A DNA stretch of 45,000 nt from Mangrovibacter yixingensis (GCF_020523985.1 NZ_JAIVKM010000014.1:1-45000); one strand, 5' to 3'. Positions 26,278 to 35,054 are shown, numbered from the stretch's first letter. Translations and numbers: made by a program. Notes: a model not told the origin generated them from the letters alone.

Positions 26278-26287
26278 ATCACGTTAT

Positions 26288-26584
26288 TTACTGAGCGATA
26301 AAATCCACCTGTTCTGGATCTATCGCCGTCACTGTGACGGTAACTTCCAGCTCAACGCTGAATGTCCGTCGTTCACGGCGCAGAAAGAAAAACAAAAACG
26401 CTTCTTTCCGCACGAACTGGCGGGCGGCAATGACTTTCACATCCTGTGGTTCAATGCGCAGTAATACCAATGAAGTGCCTTTCAACACCTCACGCTGGAT
26501 ATGGGAAAACGCGTCGGAAAAAGCGGCTGCTTTCGAGACACCTTTTCCCTGCACGGTGACGGTGGTTGTTGAAAGTTGTTTCAT
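26288..26584 (-). CDS. DUF4312 family protein
   Basis: A 98-residue soluble protein of unknown function. It starts MKQLSTTTVTVQGKGVSKAA and has a basic, aromatic segment (FVRKEAFLFFFLRRERR, residues 57-73) before a beta-rich C-terminus. No signal peptide, and no clear transmembrane helix except the short FLFFFL stretch. Its start codon overlaps the stop of the SFCGS gene by one base, so the two are translationally coupled. Small soluble partners of two membrane proteins recall the layout of PTS or energy-coupling transporters, but no catalytic residue can be assigned. Confidence 0.75.
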   Translation of the reverse strand: MKQLSTTTVTVQGKGVSKAAAFSDAFSHIQREVLKGTSLVLLRIEPQDVKVIAARQFVRKEAFLFFFLRRERRTFSVELEVTVTVTAIDPEQVDFIAQ

Positions 26585-26949
26585 CAGCCGTTGCCGTATT
26601 TTTTCTGCCAGGCTTCAACCAGGCGCATTCCCAGTTCTTCAATGTCCATAAAACCAAACCCCAGAACATTGCAGCCTTCTTTAATTGCCGTGACACCTTC
26701 ATCCACTGAGCGCATGCCGTATTTGGCTTTGTAGCCGTATTTATTCTGGGCAGTAATTGCCCCGGCACCGCCACTGCCACAAAACGAGATACCAAAGGTT
26801 GCCTGCTCGGCTTTCATGACATCACCCAGCTTCATATCAGCCGCGACACCCGGTACCACAACTGCACGCCCACCGGCTTTTTCCACACCTGCTGCAACCT
26901 TCTGCCCTTTTCCCAGGCGGTCGCCAATAACCACTGTAATTTGTTCCAC
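26584..26949 (-). CDS. SFCGS family glycine-rich protein
   Basis: A 121-residue protein named for its conserved motif, here GISFCGSGGAGAITAQ with Cys57. The N-terminal ITVVIGDRLGKGQKV resembles the first strand and loop of an alpha/beta fold such as those of PTS IIB domains. The reading frame allows a start at 26970, but the GTG at 26949 follows AAGGAG by six bases and gives the usual MEQITVVIGD start. It is 10 bases after the PRD gene and overlaps DUF4312 by one base. A single conserved cysteine in a glycine-rich loop would fit a phosphorylated or nucleophilic residue, but this is speculation. Confidence 0.75.
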   Translation of the reverse strand: MEQITVVIGDRLGKGQKVAAGVEKAGGRAVVVPGVAADMKLGDVMKAEQATFGISFCGSGGAGAITAQNKYGYKAKYGMRSVDEGVTAIKEGCNVLGFGFMDIEELGMRLVEAWQKKYGNG

Positions 26950-26959
26950 TTTGCGCTCC

Positions 26960-27292
26960 TTAACTGACACCGTTTTCTTTTGCTACTGCGAAATGGACAG
27001 ATAACAACCAGACCTCTTCCCGGGGTAAATTGCCGAAGATATCGACCACTGTTTGAGCCAGTTGCATTGCTGCCTGGGGGATCTCATCGAACAAGCTGGC
27101 GTCAACTTCTGGCAAGGGTTCACCACTCACCGAACGCCAGGCCATTGCCCGAAGATGCGACACCAGCATTTGTTGCTGTACCGGTGTTGGAGAAATTCCT
27201 TTTTCTGCCAGCAACTGGTCTACCTGGCGTAATACCTGCCCGGCCAGTGCCGCAGCGTGTTCTTCCTGAGAAGCCCCCGTGTTCAGGGCCAT
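26960..27292 (-). CDS. Stand-alone PRD-domain protein
   Basis: A 110-residue protein consisting essentially of one PTS regulation domain. Two histidines sit in PRD-like positions: SHLRAMAWR near residue 46 and LLSVHFAVAKE near residue 99. The reading frame extends 75 codons upstream but that part is low in coding character, and the ATG at 27292 gives a typical PRD. A GTG four codons earlier is an alternative start. It is the first gene of the nine-gene operon, so PTS-dependent phosphorylation may be read at both ends of the operon. Family members are sometimes annotated with unrelated enzyme names. Confidence 0.7.
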   Translation of the reverse strand: MALNTGASQEEHAAALAGQVLRQVDQLLAEKGISPTPVQQQMLVSHLRAMAWRSVSGEPLPEVDASLFDEIPQAAMQLAQTVVDIFGNLPREEVWLLSVHFAVAKENGVS

Positions 27293-27372
27293 TTTGTTAT
27301 CCACGCGACTTACCTTGATTCGTTGAGATGTTATTAAGCTAACGCGCCTGCGCGGGGGTTTGTAGCAAGTTG

Positions 27373-27394
27373 TTTTCCACTTCAAAGTGGAAAA
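27373..27394. promoter_or_regulatory. Perfect 22-bp palindrome upstream of the operon, candidate operator
   Basis: TTTTCCACTT and its exact inverse AAGTGGAAAA are separated by two bases (CA). It lies 80 bases upstream of the first gene of the SFCGS/DgaEF operon, in the 304-base gap before cybC. The position suits an activator or repressor binding site for the operon regulator. It could also form an RNA hairpin. No good -35/-10 pair was recognised between it and the gene. Confidence 0.55.
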
Positions 27395-27509
27395 ATGGCG
27401 CAGAGAAGTGATCTGTCTCGCACTCAAGCGCAATGGCAAACAAAAACGCTGGAAAGTGAATTTCAGGCAGAGATTCGCCGTGGGGAAAAGCAATAAACGC
27501 AGAGGAAGG

Positions 27510-27538
27510 GGAAACAAAACGCCCCGGTAAACCGGGGC
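27510..27538 (-). terminator. Terminator of cybC
   Basis: On the minus strand the stem GCCCCGGT / ACCGGGGC with a 2-base loop core is followed by GTTTTGTTT. It lies about 60 bases after the cybC stop codon and separates cybC from the SFCGS/DgaEF operon. Confidence 0.75.
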
Positions 27539-27596
27539 AGAGTCATAAGCCTGACTTATTTTTTAATGCATTAAAACAGCCAGGCTGACACCGTGA

Positions 27597-27986
27597 TTAG
27601 CGGTATTTCTTATGGTAAGTATTGCGGGTTTGTTTGAAGTGTTCCGCGGCAGCCTGCGCCTCTTTCACTTTGCCTTCATCTGCCAGTTTCAATGCGCCGT
27701 CTATCTGGCCTACCAGAATATCCAACCCATGGCGGTAATCCTTCATTTCCGGGCTGTCGCTGGCTTTACCATCCAGTTTATCCGGCGTGGACTTTTTCGC
27801 GTCTTCCGCTGCCTGGCGCATATTGGTCAGCGCTGTTTTAAGTTCACCGGCATCTTTGGTGCTCATCACGGTTTTGTAATTCTGGGCCAGCGTGTCCATA
27901 TCTACACCAAGGTCTTGCGCAAGGACTGACGTACTCGCCAGAGAGAATGAACAGGCCGCTAACAGGGCTAACAGAGTTTTACGCAT
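27597..27986 (-). CDS. cybC: Soluble cytochrome b562
   Basis: A 129-residue periplasmic four-helix-bundle cytochrome. Residues 1-23 form a Sec signal peptide ending SVLAQ. The heme ligands are the methionine in DLGVDMDTL (Met7 in mature E. coli numbering) and the histidine in [10 protein letters not shown] (His102). The strongly conserved [19 protein letters not shown] is present. The gene is intact here, whereas in E. coli K-12 the locus is annotated as a pseudogene. It lies 46 bases after pmbA on the same strand and ends at a terminator. Confidence 0.96.
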   Translation of the reverse strand: MRKTLLALLAACSFSLASTSVLAQDLGVDMDTLAQNYKTVMSTKDAGELKTALTNMRQAAEDAKKSTPDKLDGKASDSPEMKDYRHGLDILVGQIDGALKLADEGKVKEAQAAAEHFKQTRNTYHKKYR

Positions 27987-28032
27987 TGGCTCACCTTTTT
28001 ATAAAGGGTGCGGCAGGTCGCACCCGAAAACA

Positions 28033-29385
28033 TTACTGCCCGGCGATTTTCATTTCCGGCAGCAATACCGAACCGCATTGAATATTGCTTCTGGTCTCAA
28101 TATCGTCGCCAACGGTGACCATATTGCGCCACATATCTTTTAAATTACCGGCAATAGTGATTTCACTCACCGGGTACTGAATTTCACCATTTTCGACCCA
28201 AAAACCGGAAGCACCACGGGAGTAATCACCGGTAATACCGCTGACACCCTGGCCCATCAGTTCTGTCACCACCAGGCCCGTGCCCATCTCTTTGAGTAAC
28301 TGCTCAAAGCTCAGGCCACGGCCAGCGATGCGCCAGTTATGAATCCCACCCGCATGGCCCGTGCTTTGCAGGCCCAGTTTACGGGCTGCATAGCTTGTCA
28401 GAAGCCACTGTTGCAACACGCCATCTTTTACAATGTCGCGCCGTGCGGTACGCACCCCTTCACCATCGAAAGGCGTGGAAGCCAGCCCTTTTAACAGATG
28501 CGGATGCTCTTCAATGGTCAACCATTCTGGCAGGATTTGCTGGCCCAGTGAGTCCAGCAAGAAGGTGGATTTGCGGTACACCGCTCCACCGCTGATCGCA
28601 CCGACCAGGTGGCCAAACAGCCCCGTTGCCGCTTCAGCCGCAAAAATAACGGGTGCTTTCATAGTAGATAATTTTCGTGGAGACAGGCGTGATAAAGTGC
28701 GTTTTGCGCACTCTTCACCCACCCACTCAGGTGATGCCAGGTCGCTCATTTCACGGCCAATAGAATAGGCGTAATCACGCTCCATACTGCCGTTAGCTTC
28801 GCCAATAACGCAGCTGGATAAAGAGTGGCGGCTGGAACAATAGCTCTGCAACATGCCATAGCTGTTACCAAACACCTTAATGCCGTAATGGCTGTTAAAA
28901 CTGCCGCCTTCGGTGTTGGTTATGCGTTTGTCGGCCTGGAGCGCTGACTGTTCTGCGCGGGCTGCCAGGTTAATAGCCTGTTCTGGGGAGATTTCTGCTG
29001 GGTGGAATAAATCCAGATCCGGGGCATCAAAAGCCAGCAACTCTTTTTCCGCCACACCCGCGCATGGGTCTGGCGAGGTATAACGGGCGATATCCACTGC
29101 CGCCTGTACTGTGCGGGCAATCGCGTCTTTGCTCAAATCTGTAGAGGAAGCGCTACCTTTACGGTTTTGCGAATATACCGTGATACCCAGCGCGCCATCG
29201 CTATTAAACTCCACGTTTTCAACTTCGCCGTAACGGGTACTTACGCTGATACCCGTCGTTTTACTGACAGCGACCTCTGCGCCATCCGCCTTACCGGAGG
29301 CCAGTTCCAGCGCATGGGCTACCGCTTCTTCCAGTGCTTTACGTTGTTGTGCAACTTGAGTGATTACTTTCATCGCCAATGCCAT
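28033..29385 (-). CDS. pmbA: Metalloprotease subunit PmbA/TldE
   Basis: A 450-residue TldE/PmbA protein, which works with TldD as a heterodimeric protease that matures microcin B17 and degrades CcdA. The TldE subunit lacks the metal-binding HExxxH of TldD, and none is seen here. The N-terminus MALAMKV and segments [21 protein letters not shown] and [11 protein letters not shown] match E. coli PmbA closely. The frame is open for 205 codons further upstream, but that stretch is antisense to darP; the ATG at 29385 gives the family length. It reads divergently from darP. Confidence 0.97.
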   Translation of the reverse strand: MALAMKVITQVAQQRKALEEAVAHALELASGKADGAEVAVSKTTGISVSTRYGEVENVEFNSDGALGITVYSQNRKGSASSTDLSKDAIARTVQAAVDIARYTSPDPCAGVAEKELLAFDAPDLDLFHPAEISPEQAINLAARAEQSALQADKRITNTEGGSFNSHYGIKVFGNSYGMLQSYCSSRHSLSSCVIGEANGSMERDYAYSIGREMSDLASPEWVGEECAKRTLSRLSPRKLSTMKAPVIFAAEAATGLFGHLVGAISGGAVYRKSTFLLDSLGQQILPEWLTIEEHPHLLKGLASTPFDGEGVRTARRDIVKDGVLQQWLLTSYAARKLGLQSTGHAGGIHNWRIAGRGLSFEQLLKEMGTGLVVTELMGQGVSGITGDYSRGASGFWVENGEIQYPVSEITIAGNLKDMWRNMVTVGDDIETRSNIQCGSVLLPEMKIAGQ

Positions 29386-29478
29386 AATGTAAGGTAAGTT
29401 AATTGACAGTCTAACAGAGAACCATTTCGCAGTGCGCACCTTAACTGGTAGTATTAGCCTCTTTTTAAGGAGCCTGAT

Positions 29479-30033
29479 ATGACAAAACAGCCTGAAGACT
29501 GGCTCGATGACGTCCCCGATAGCCAAAACGAAGAGGACGAAGATGATGAAATTATCTGGGTCAGCAAGAGTGAAATTAAACGCGACGCAGAAGAGCTGAA
29601 ACGTCTCGGCGTTGAGTTGACTGAGCTTGGCAAAAACGCGCTGGATAAAATCCCGCTGGATCAAGACCTGCGTGCAGCAGTGGAACTGGCACAACGGATC
29701 AAGAAAGAAGGCCGTCGCCGCCAAATCCAGTTGATTGGCAAAATGCTGCGCCAGCGTGATGTAGACCCTATTCGCCAGGCGCTTGATAAGCTGAAAAACC
29801 GCCACAACCAGCAGGTTGTTGTGTTTCACAAGCTGGAAAGCCTGCGCGACCAGTTGATTGCCGGTGGCGATGAAGCCGTTGAAGAAGTTTTGCGTCTGTA
29901 CCCGGATGCTGACCGCCAGCAACTGCGTTCCCTGGTGCGTAATGCCAAGAAAGAAGTGGCTGGCAATAAACCGCCTAAATCCAGCCGCCTGATTTTTCAA
30001 TACTTACGTGATCTGGCTGAAAACCAGGACTAA
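29479..30033 (+). CDS. darP: Ribosome biogenesis factor DarP (YjgA)
   Basis: A 184-residue YjgA/DarP protein, which associates with late 50S ribosomal precursors and helps assembly of the peptidyl-transferase region. The acidic N-terminus (residues 5-26), the following [21 protein letters not shown] and the basic helical core ([15 protein letters not shown]) are typical. AAGGAG precedes the ATG. It is divergent from pmbA and ends at a hairpin terminator, as in the usual enterobacterial arrangement, except that mpl is displaced here by an insertion. Confidence 0.96.
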   Translation: MTKQPEDWLDDVPDSQNEEDEDDEIIWVSKSEIKRDAEELKRLGVELTELGKNALDKIPLDQDLRAAVELAQRIKKEGRRRQIQLIGKMLRQRDVDPIRQALDKLKNRHNQQVVVFHKLESLRDQLIAGGDEAVEEVLRLYPDADRQQLRSLVRNAKKEVAGNKPPKSSRLIFQYLRDLAENQD

Positions 30034-30038
30034 TTATT

Positions 30039-30069
30039 CCGGCTGCCCTCGCAAATGGCAGCCGGTTTT
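30039..30069 (+). terminator. Terminator of darP
   Basis: A 9-bp stem (CCGGCTGCC / GGCAGCCGG) with a 9-base loop followed by TTTTA, six bases after the darP stop codon. Confidence 0.8.
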
Positions 30070-30456
30070 ATTCAACGCCCGCTTGTGGTGGCCTGCTTTT
30101 ATCTGTTCTCGGTAATAACCTGCCACAGGTACTTTTCGTTATTTTCGTGTGCTGAACCCATCATTTGTGTTTGCCGACATACTGCTCGGTGGCTTTGTCT
30201 GGTGCCATAATTCCATCTTACAGCCAATATCCCCTTTACCCCTTATTTTTGCTGAATCGTTACAACAAAAGCCATTTAACTGCACATAAATAAAGCAAAT
30301 TAATAATTGTTACATCGAAAATCCCGATCCAAATCCCATTTATTTACAAAAACTAACACTTAATACTGTGAATTGAAGAGGATCACATTTTCTTATCGCC
30401 TGAAAAATTAGTCTCTGCTGAAACAAACATAATCGATTCAGCAAAAGGATGTTCCG
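30070..30456. other. Non-coding stretch upstream of the epimerase-like gene
   Basis: No credible gene. The second half (30240-30450) is AT-rich and should hold the promoter of the gene at 30457. TTTACA at about 30350 and TACTGT shortly after could form a weak -35/-10 pair. In E. coli darP and mpl are adjacent, so this stretch, the next gene and the repeat at 31688-32450 are extra here. Confidence 0.5.
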
Positions 30457-31665
30457 ATGAAAAAAGCTCTGCTCCTCTCTACCCTCGCGTTACTGATCTC
30501 TGGACAAGTGGCAGCCAAAACTTGGGTGCTGACAGACACTGAAAGCAATACAGAACAAGGAAACTGGCATATTTCCAGCCACCAGCTGAACATGAAATCA
30601 TCTCCGTTCAGCATTGAGCAAACTGTGCTGCATGGCGGCAAACAGGAAGGCAGTAAATTGCTGGTTATCAAAAGCCAAAACGGCCTGACCATTACTCTGA
30701 TTCCCACTCGTGGTATGGATATTCTGCATGTGGAAGGGTTTGGCGTGCGGATGGGCTGGGATTCCCCGGTTAAAGAGGTGGTTAACCCGGCTTATATGAA
30801 CCTGGAAAGCCGTAACGGGCTGGGGTGGCTGGAAGGGTTTAATGAAATGATGGTGCGCTGCGGTTATGAATGGACCGGGCACCCAGGCACTGCGGATGGC
30901 CAGCTGTACACCCTGCATGGTAAAGCCGGGAATACACCTGCATCGAAAGTGGAAGTGAGTGTAAGCGACAGCGCGCCTTATACCATTACCGTGCGCGGTT
31001 TGCTGAAAGAGAGCACCTTTAAAAAAGCTGATTTGCAGACTCAAACAGAATTGCAATATGTACCGGGTAGCAGTCAGTTCAGCATTCATGACGTGCTGAC
31101 TAATAAAGGGGATTATGACCACGATTACCAAATCATTTATCACAGTAATTTTGGCCAGCCTATTCTGGAAGAAGGCGCGCAATTCCTTGCCCCTATCGCG
31201 CAAATCAGCCCGTTTAATGACTATGCGAAAAAAGGCCTGAGCACCTGGCAGACCTATGCAGGCCCCACCAAAGGCTTTGACGAAATGGTGTTTAATATTG
31301 CTCCACTGTCTGGAGCCAACCACCAGACTCTGGCCGCTGTGGTGAATAAAGCGGGCAACAAAGGCGCGGCTATTCACTTTAACACCACACAACTTCCGGT
31401 TCTGACACTGTGGAAAAATACCGATACGCTGAAACAAGGCTATGTGACCGGCATTGAGCCTGGCACCAGCTATGCCTACCCGGTAACCATTGAACGTGAA
31501 CAGAAACGTGTAAAACAACTGGCACCAGGTCAGAGCGCACACTTTGATTTAACCTACCAACTGCTGCACTCCGCAAGTGACGTAAACCAGATTAAGCAGG
31601 ATATCGCCACGATTCAGGGTGACCAGAAAGTAGAGGAAGTCAGTACGCCGATGGCGAAGGAGTAA
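30457..31665 (+). CDS. Periplasmic aldose 1-epimerase-like protein (DUF4432 family)
   Basis: A 402-residue protein with an N-terminal Sec signal peptide: MKKALLLSTLALLISGQVAA, with cleavage likely before KTWVL. The mature part resembles the aldose-1-epimerase/galactose-mutarotase-like DUF4432 family. Characteristic segments are LTITLIPTRGMDILHVEGFGVRMGW (residues 70-95), NEMMVRCGYEWTGHP, LHGKAGNTPA and IEPGTSYAYP near residue 337. Family members are usually cytoplasmic sugar-binding or epimerising proteins, so the signal peptide is notable. The ATG follows AAGGA. It sits alone between darP and the repeat element, both directions being bounded by non-coding DNA. The substrate is unknown; sugar epimerisation in the periplasm is an inference. 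Confidence 0.8.
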   Translation: MKKALLLSTLALLISGQVAAKTWVLTDTESNTEQGNWHISSHQLNMKSSPFSIEQTVLHGGKQEGSKLLVIKSQNGLTITLIPTRGMDILHVEGFGVRMGWDSPVKEVVNPAYMNLESRNGLGWLEGFNEMMVRCGYEWTGHPGTADGQLYTLHGKAGNTPASKVEVSVSDSAPYTITVRGLLKESTFKKADLQTQTELQYVPGSSQFSIHDVLTNKGDYDHDYQIIYHSNFGQPILEEGAQFLAPIAQISPFNDYAKKGLSTWQTYAGPTKGFDEMVFNIAPLSGANHQTLAAVVNKAGNKGAAIHFNTTQLPVLTLWKNTDTLKQGYVTGIEPGTSYAYPVTIEREQKRVKQLAPGQSAHFDLTYQLLHSASDVNQIKQDIATIQGDQKVEEVSTPMAKE

Positions 31666-32184
31666 GGCTGTGTTGCTTGTTCACTGGCAGTGAGGCCACA
31701 TTGAGCACATCACTTCAGGTGAACGGAACTTTCACTACACCGGCATCCGGTTAAGCGAATATAACCCGAACCACATTCTGCCAGTACCGAGCCGGTTGCG
31801 CGCCGTGTCAGCAATACAGGTTTCTCTCACCACCCGCGCACGGCGCACGCAGGGGGCCCGGCCCCCCTGCACCCCCGTCGGTGGCTGGCAAAATCGCCGC
31901 TTCGCGGACATTCGGCTTACCCCGGCAGCCTGTTCGGGTACCGCTCCGAGTCGGCCTCCTGCCTCCCGTCGCTCTGCCTGCATCCCTGCAGGCAGCCCCG
32001 GCCCGCCAGGCACGCCTCAACGATTTCGAGGCCACTAACCCCACCGCCTGTAAGCCCCAGCAAAACATTAAGAAAACAAACCAAATCCAGAACCCACAGC
32101 CACACCGAACCACACAAAAAATTCGCTATTCACAGCGCTGGCTGGGTCGCGTAAAACCGGTGAACCGCAGAAAGGAAGACAAGG

Positions 32185-32209
32185 TTATTCCGCCCGGACG
32201 GCGGAATAA
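32185..32209. repeat. Perfect palindrome in the repeat element
   Basis: TTATTCCGCC and GGCGGAATAA form a 10-bp perfect stem with a 5-base loop. It lies at the centre of the repeat element. Confidence 0.8.
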
Positions 32210-32306
32210 GGCGAAACGAGGCAGGACGCCGAGTCGAGCCGGCCGCAGGCTGACTGCCCGGAGGTGAACGCAGTGCGCAGCACCGGTTGCCCGCGAAAAA
32301 CCGGAT

Positions 32307-32330
32307 TGTTAAGGGGCGGGCCCCTTAACA
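32307..32330. repeat. Perfect palindrome in the repeat element near mpl
   Basis: TGTTAAGGGG and CCCCTTAACA form a 10-bp perfect stem with a 4-base CGGG loop. It lies 135 bases beyond the mpl stop and could end mpl transcription, though no T run follows. Confidence 0.75.
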
Positions 32331-32464
32331 CGTTCACCGGCTGTGAAGCCACATTAACCACCTCACTTCAGGTGAACGTAATTTCACACCAGCCCGGGGG
32401 AACGGAAACAACCACACTGCAAGTAAACGGAACAATCGCACCAGCCAGGGTAAACTGCCCCCAC

Positions 32465-33841
32465 TTACTCCACTGAACGCTGCGCCTTCACTTCCAGCGC
32501 ATCCAGCAACTTCTGATGAATCCCACCAAAACCACCATTACTCATCACCAGAATCACATCACCCGGTTGTGCCGATTTACTAATCATATCTACCAGCGTG
32601 TCCAGGTCTGCACTCCAGTGTGCTGGCTGCACACAGGCTTCAGCCACTTCAGCAACCTGCCAGGGAATATGCTGTGGCTGGAACAAAAAGACTTCGTCCG
32701 CCCGGCCCAAAGATGGCGCCAGGTCATCTTTGCTGATTCCCATTTTCATGGTATTTGAACGCGGTTCCAGTACCGCAAGGATACGTTTGGTGCCACCCAC
32801 TTTACCGCGTAACGCAGCAAGCGTTGCCAGAATGGCTGTCGGGTGATGCGCGAAGTCGTCATACACCGTAACGCCATTTGCTTCACCGCGCAGCTCCAGG
32901 CGGCGACGGGCGTTAATAAATGAACCCAGTGCTTTAGCCGCTTCTGCTGGTGCCACACCAACATGGCGCGCAGCGGCAATTGCCATCAGGCCGTTATGCA
33001 TGTTGTGCTCGCCAACCAGCGACCAGTCCACAGATGCAACCTGTTCACCATCCAGCCACACTTCCCACTGGGAAGCATCCTGGTTTGCCTTTTTCGCCTG
33101 CCAGTGGCCTTGTTCGCCAACCAGCTCCTGCTCACTCCAGCAGCCCATTGCCATAACCTGTTTCAGGTTGGCATCGTGCTCCGGCAGAATAATACGCCCC
33201 TGGCCCGGCACAATACGCACCAAATGGTGGAATTGCTTCTGAATGGCTTTCAGGTCGTCGAAAATATCGGCGTGGTCGAACTCAAGGTTATTGAGAATTA
33301 ACGTTCGCGGGCAGTAATGCACAAACTTAGAGCGTTTATCAAAGAACGCACAATCGTATTCATCGGCTTCAATGACAAAGAACGGGCTTTCACCCAGGCG
33401 GGCAGAAACCTCAAAATTCCCCGGAACACCGCCAATCACAAAGCCTGGCTGGTAACCACACTCTTCCAGGATCCAGTTAACCATTCCCGCTGTTGTTGTC
33501 TTGCCATGCGTACCCGCAACAGCAATGACCCAGCGGTCACGCAGAACAAAATCATGCAACCACTGCGGCCCGGACATGTACGGAATACTTTTTTCCAGCA
33601 CCGCCTCTACACAAGGATTACCACGCGTCATCGCGTTACCGATGATAACCAAATCGGGTTGTGGTTCCAGTTGGCTGGCATCATAGCCTTGAATCAGGTC
33701 TATACCTTGTTTTTCCAACAACGTGCTCATTGGCGGGTACACATTGTCATCGGACCCGGTTACTTCATGCCCTAAGGCCCGTGCCAACATGGCAAGGCCG
33801 CCCATAAACGTGCCACAAATACCCAGAATATGAATGCGCAT
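32465..33841 (-). CDS. mpl: UDP-N-acetylmuramate:L-alanyl-gamma-D-glutamyl-meso-diaminopimelate ligase
   Basis: A 458-residue murein-recycling ligase of the Mur family. It joins the recovered tripeptide L-Ala-gamma-D-Glu-meso-DAP to UDP-MurNAc, bypassing MurC, MurD and MurE. The N-terminal MRIHILGICGTFMGG binds the UDP moiety, AGTHGKTTT (near residue 110) is the ATP P-loop, and EADEYDCAFFDKRSKF and DDFAHHPTAI are Mpl signatures. The frame is open 33 codons upstream, but the ATG at 33841 gives the family length. It is divergent from fbp. Confidence 0.97.
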   Translation of the reverse strand: MRIHILGICGTFMGGLAMLARALGHEVTGSDDNVYPPMSTLLEKQGIDLIQGYDASQLEPQPDLVIIGNAMTRGNPCVEAVLEKSIPYMSGPQWLHDFVLRDRWVIAVAGTHGKTTTAGMVNWILEECGYQPGFVIGGVPGNFEVSARLGESPFFVIEADEYDCAFFDKRSKFVHYCPRTLILNNLEFDHADIFDDLKAIQKQFHHLVRIVPGQGRIILPEHDANLKQVMAMGCWSEQELVGEQGHWQAKKANQDASQWEVWLDGEQVASVDWSLVGEHNMHNGLMAIAAARHVGVAPAEAAKALGSFINARRRLELRGEANGVTVYDDFAHHPTAILATLAALRGKVGGTKRILAVLEPRSNTMKMGISKDDLAPSLGRADEVFLFQPQHIPWQVAEVAEACVQPAHWSADLDTLVDMISKSAQPGDVILVMSNGGFGGIHQKLLDALEVKAQRSVE

Positions 33842-34026
33842 AGCTCTATCCTTTTCCTTCCTGGGGCACATTCTACCCGTTTGTTCTATGATGAATAAAT
33901 GACTTTTCAGCGAAATCCCATCCATGCTGGCGCGATTCACCTGTGCGCGTTTATTTTAATCTTTGTTAGTATTGTTGTATTCGTTTTACTCAACCGCTTT
34001 ACTCCACTGAATGCAGGGAAAGTGTT

Positions 34027-35025
34027 ATGAAAACGTTAGGTGAATTTATTGTCGAAAAGCAGCACGAGTTTTCTCACGCCACCGGGGAACTGACTGCGTT
34101 GTTATCGGCGATAAAACTGGGTGCTAAAATCATCCACCGCGATATCAACAAAGCAGGCCTGGTTGATATCCTGGGTGCCAGCGGCGCCGAGAATGTGCAG
34201 GGCGAGCAGCAGCAAAAGCTGGATTTGTTTGCCAATGAAAAACTGAAAGCTGCACTGAAAGCCCGTGATATCGTTGCTGGTATCGCTTCTGAAGAAGAAG
34301 ATGAAATTGTTGTTTTCGAAGGGTGCGAGCATGCAAAATATGTTGTGCTGATGGACCCGTTGGATGGTTCTACCAATATCGACGTTAACGTTTCTGTTGG
34401 TACCATCTTCTCTATTTACCGCCGCGTTACACCGGTTGGTACGCCTGTTACTCTGGAAGACTTTCTGCAACCCGGTAACCAACAAGTGGCCGCAGGTTAC
34501 GTAGTTTATGGCTCATCCACCATGCTGGTTTACACCACCGGTTGCGGTGTTCATGCCTTTACTTACGATCCTTCGCTGGGGGTTTTCTGCCTGTCTCAGG
34601 AGCGCATGAATTTCCCACCGAAAGGCAACACCTATTCCATTAACGAAGGGAACTACATTAAATTCCCGCAAGGTGTGAAAAAGTACATTAAATACTGCCA
34701 GGAAGAAGACAAGTCTACCAACCGCCCATACACTTCCCGCTATATCGGTTCCCTGGTTGCTGACTTCCACCGTAACCTGCTGAAAGGTGGCTTGTACCTG
34801 TACCCAAGTACAGCAAGTTACCCGGAAGGCAAACTTCGCTTGTTATACGAATGCAACCCTATGGCGTTCCTGGCTGAACAGGCGGGCGGGAAAGCGAGTG
34901 ATGGTAAACAGCGTATTCTGGATATTCAGCCAGACAGCCTGCACCAGCGCCGCCCGTTCTTTGTAGGGACAGAACAGATGGTTGACGACCTGGAGCGCTT
35001 TATGCGCGAATACCCGGAAAACTGA
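34027..35025 (+). CDS. fbp: Fructose-1,6-bisphosphatase class I
   Basis: A 332-residue class I fructose-1,6-bisphosphatase, which removes the C1 phosphate of fructose-1,6-bisphosphate in gluconeogenesis. The metal-binding motif [11 protein letters not shown] is at about residues 116-126, the substrate segment [12 protein letters not shown] is near residue 238, and [20 protein letters not shown] follows near residue 277. The length equals the E. coli enzyme. The ATG is preceded by AGGGAAAG. It is a single gene, divergent from mpl, followed by a long perfect inverted repeat. Confidence 0.98.
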   Translation: MKTLGEFIVEKQHEFSHATGELTALLSAIKLGAKIIHRDINKAGLVDILGASGAENVQGEQQQKLDLFANEKLKAALKARDIVAGIASEEEDEIVVFEGCEHAKYVVLMDPLDGSTNIDVNVSVGTIFSIYRRVTPVGTPVTLEDFLQPGNQQVAAGYVVYGSSTMLVYTTGCGVHAFTYDPSLGVFCLSQERMNFPPKGNTYSINEGNYIKFPQGVKKYIKYCQEEDKSTNRPYTSRYIGSLVADFHRNLLKGGLYLYPSTASYPEGKLRLLYECNPMAFLAEQAGGKASDGKQRILDIQPDSLHQRRPFFVGTEQMVDDLERFMREYPEN

Positions 35026-35054
35026 CATGGGTTAAGAGATAAAGAAAGTGACAA

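Larger units (their letters stand above)
31688..32450 (+). repeat. Structured GC-rich non-coding repeat element
   Basis: About 760 bases between the epimerase-like gene and mpl. Part of it (31698-31909) is an inverted copy of the window start. A direct repeat of about 45 bases, containing ACTTCAGGTGAACG, bounds it at about 31688-31733 and 32343-32388, with a degenerate third copy near 32419-32446. It holds three strong palindromes, at about 31850-31871, 32185-32209 and 32307-32330. No ORF in it has coding character. The class is not recognised; a MITE-like or structured-RNA repeat is possible. Confidence 0.7.

Noticed and set aside
29386-30000. Possible 205-residue N-terminal extension of PmbA
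   Set aside because: It is antisense to darP and has no similarity to the family; the ATG at 29385 gives the normal PmbA length.
31796-32267. Overlapping ORFs inside the structured repeat
   Set aside because: They are Arg/Pro-rich products of GC-rich DNA, lack ribosome-binding sites, and the inverted copy at the window start does not preserve a reading frame.
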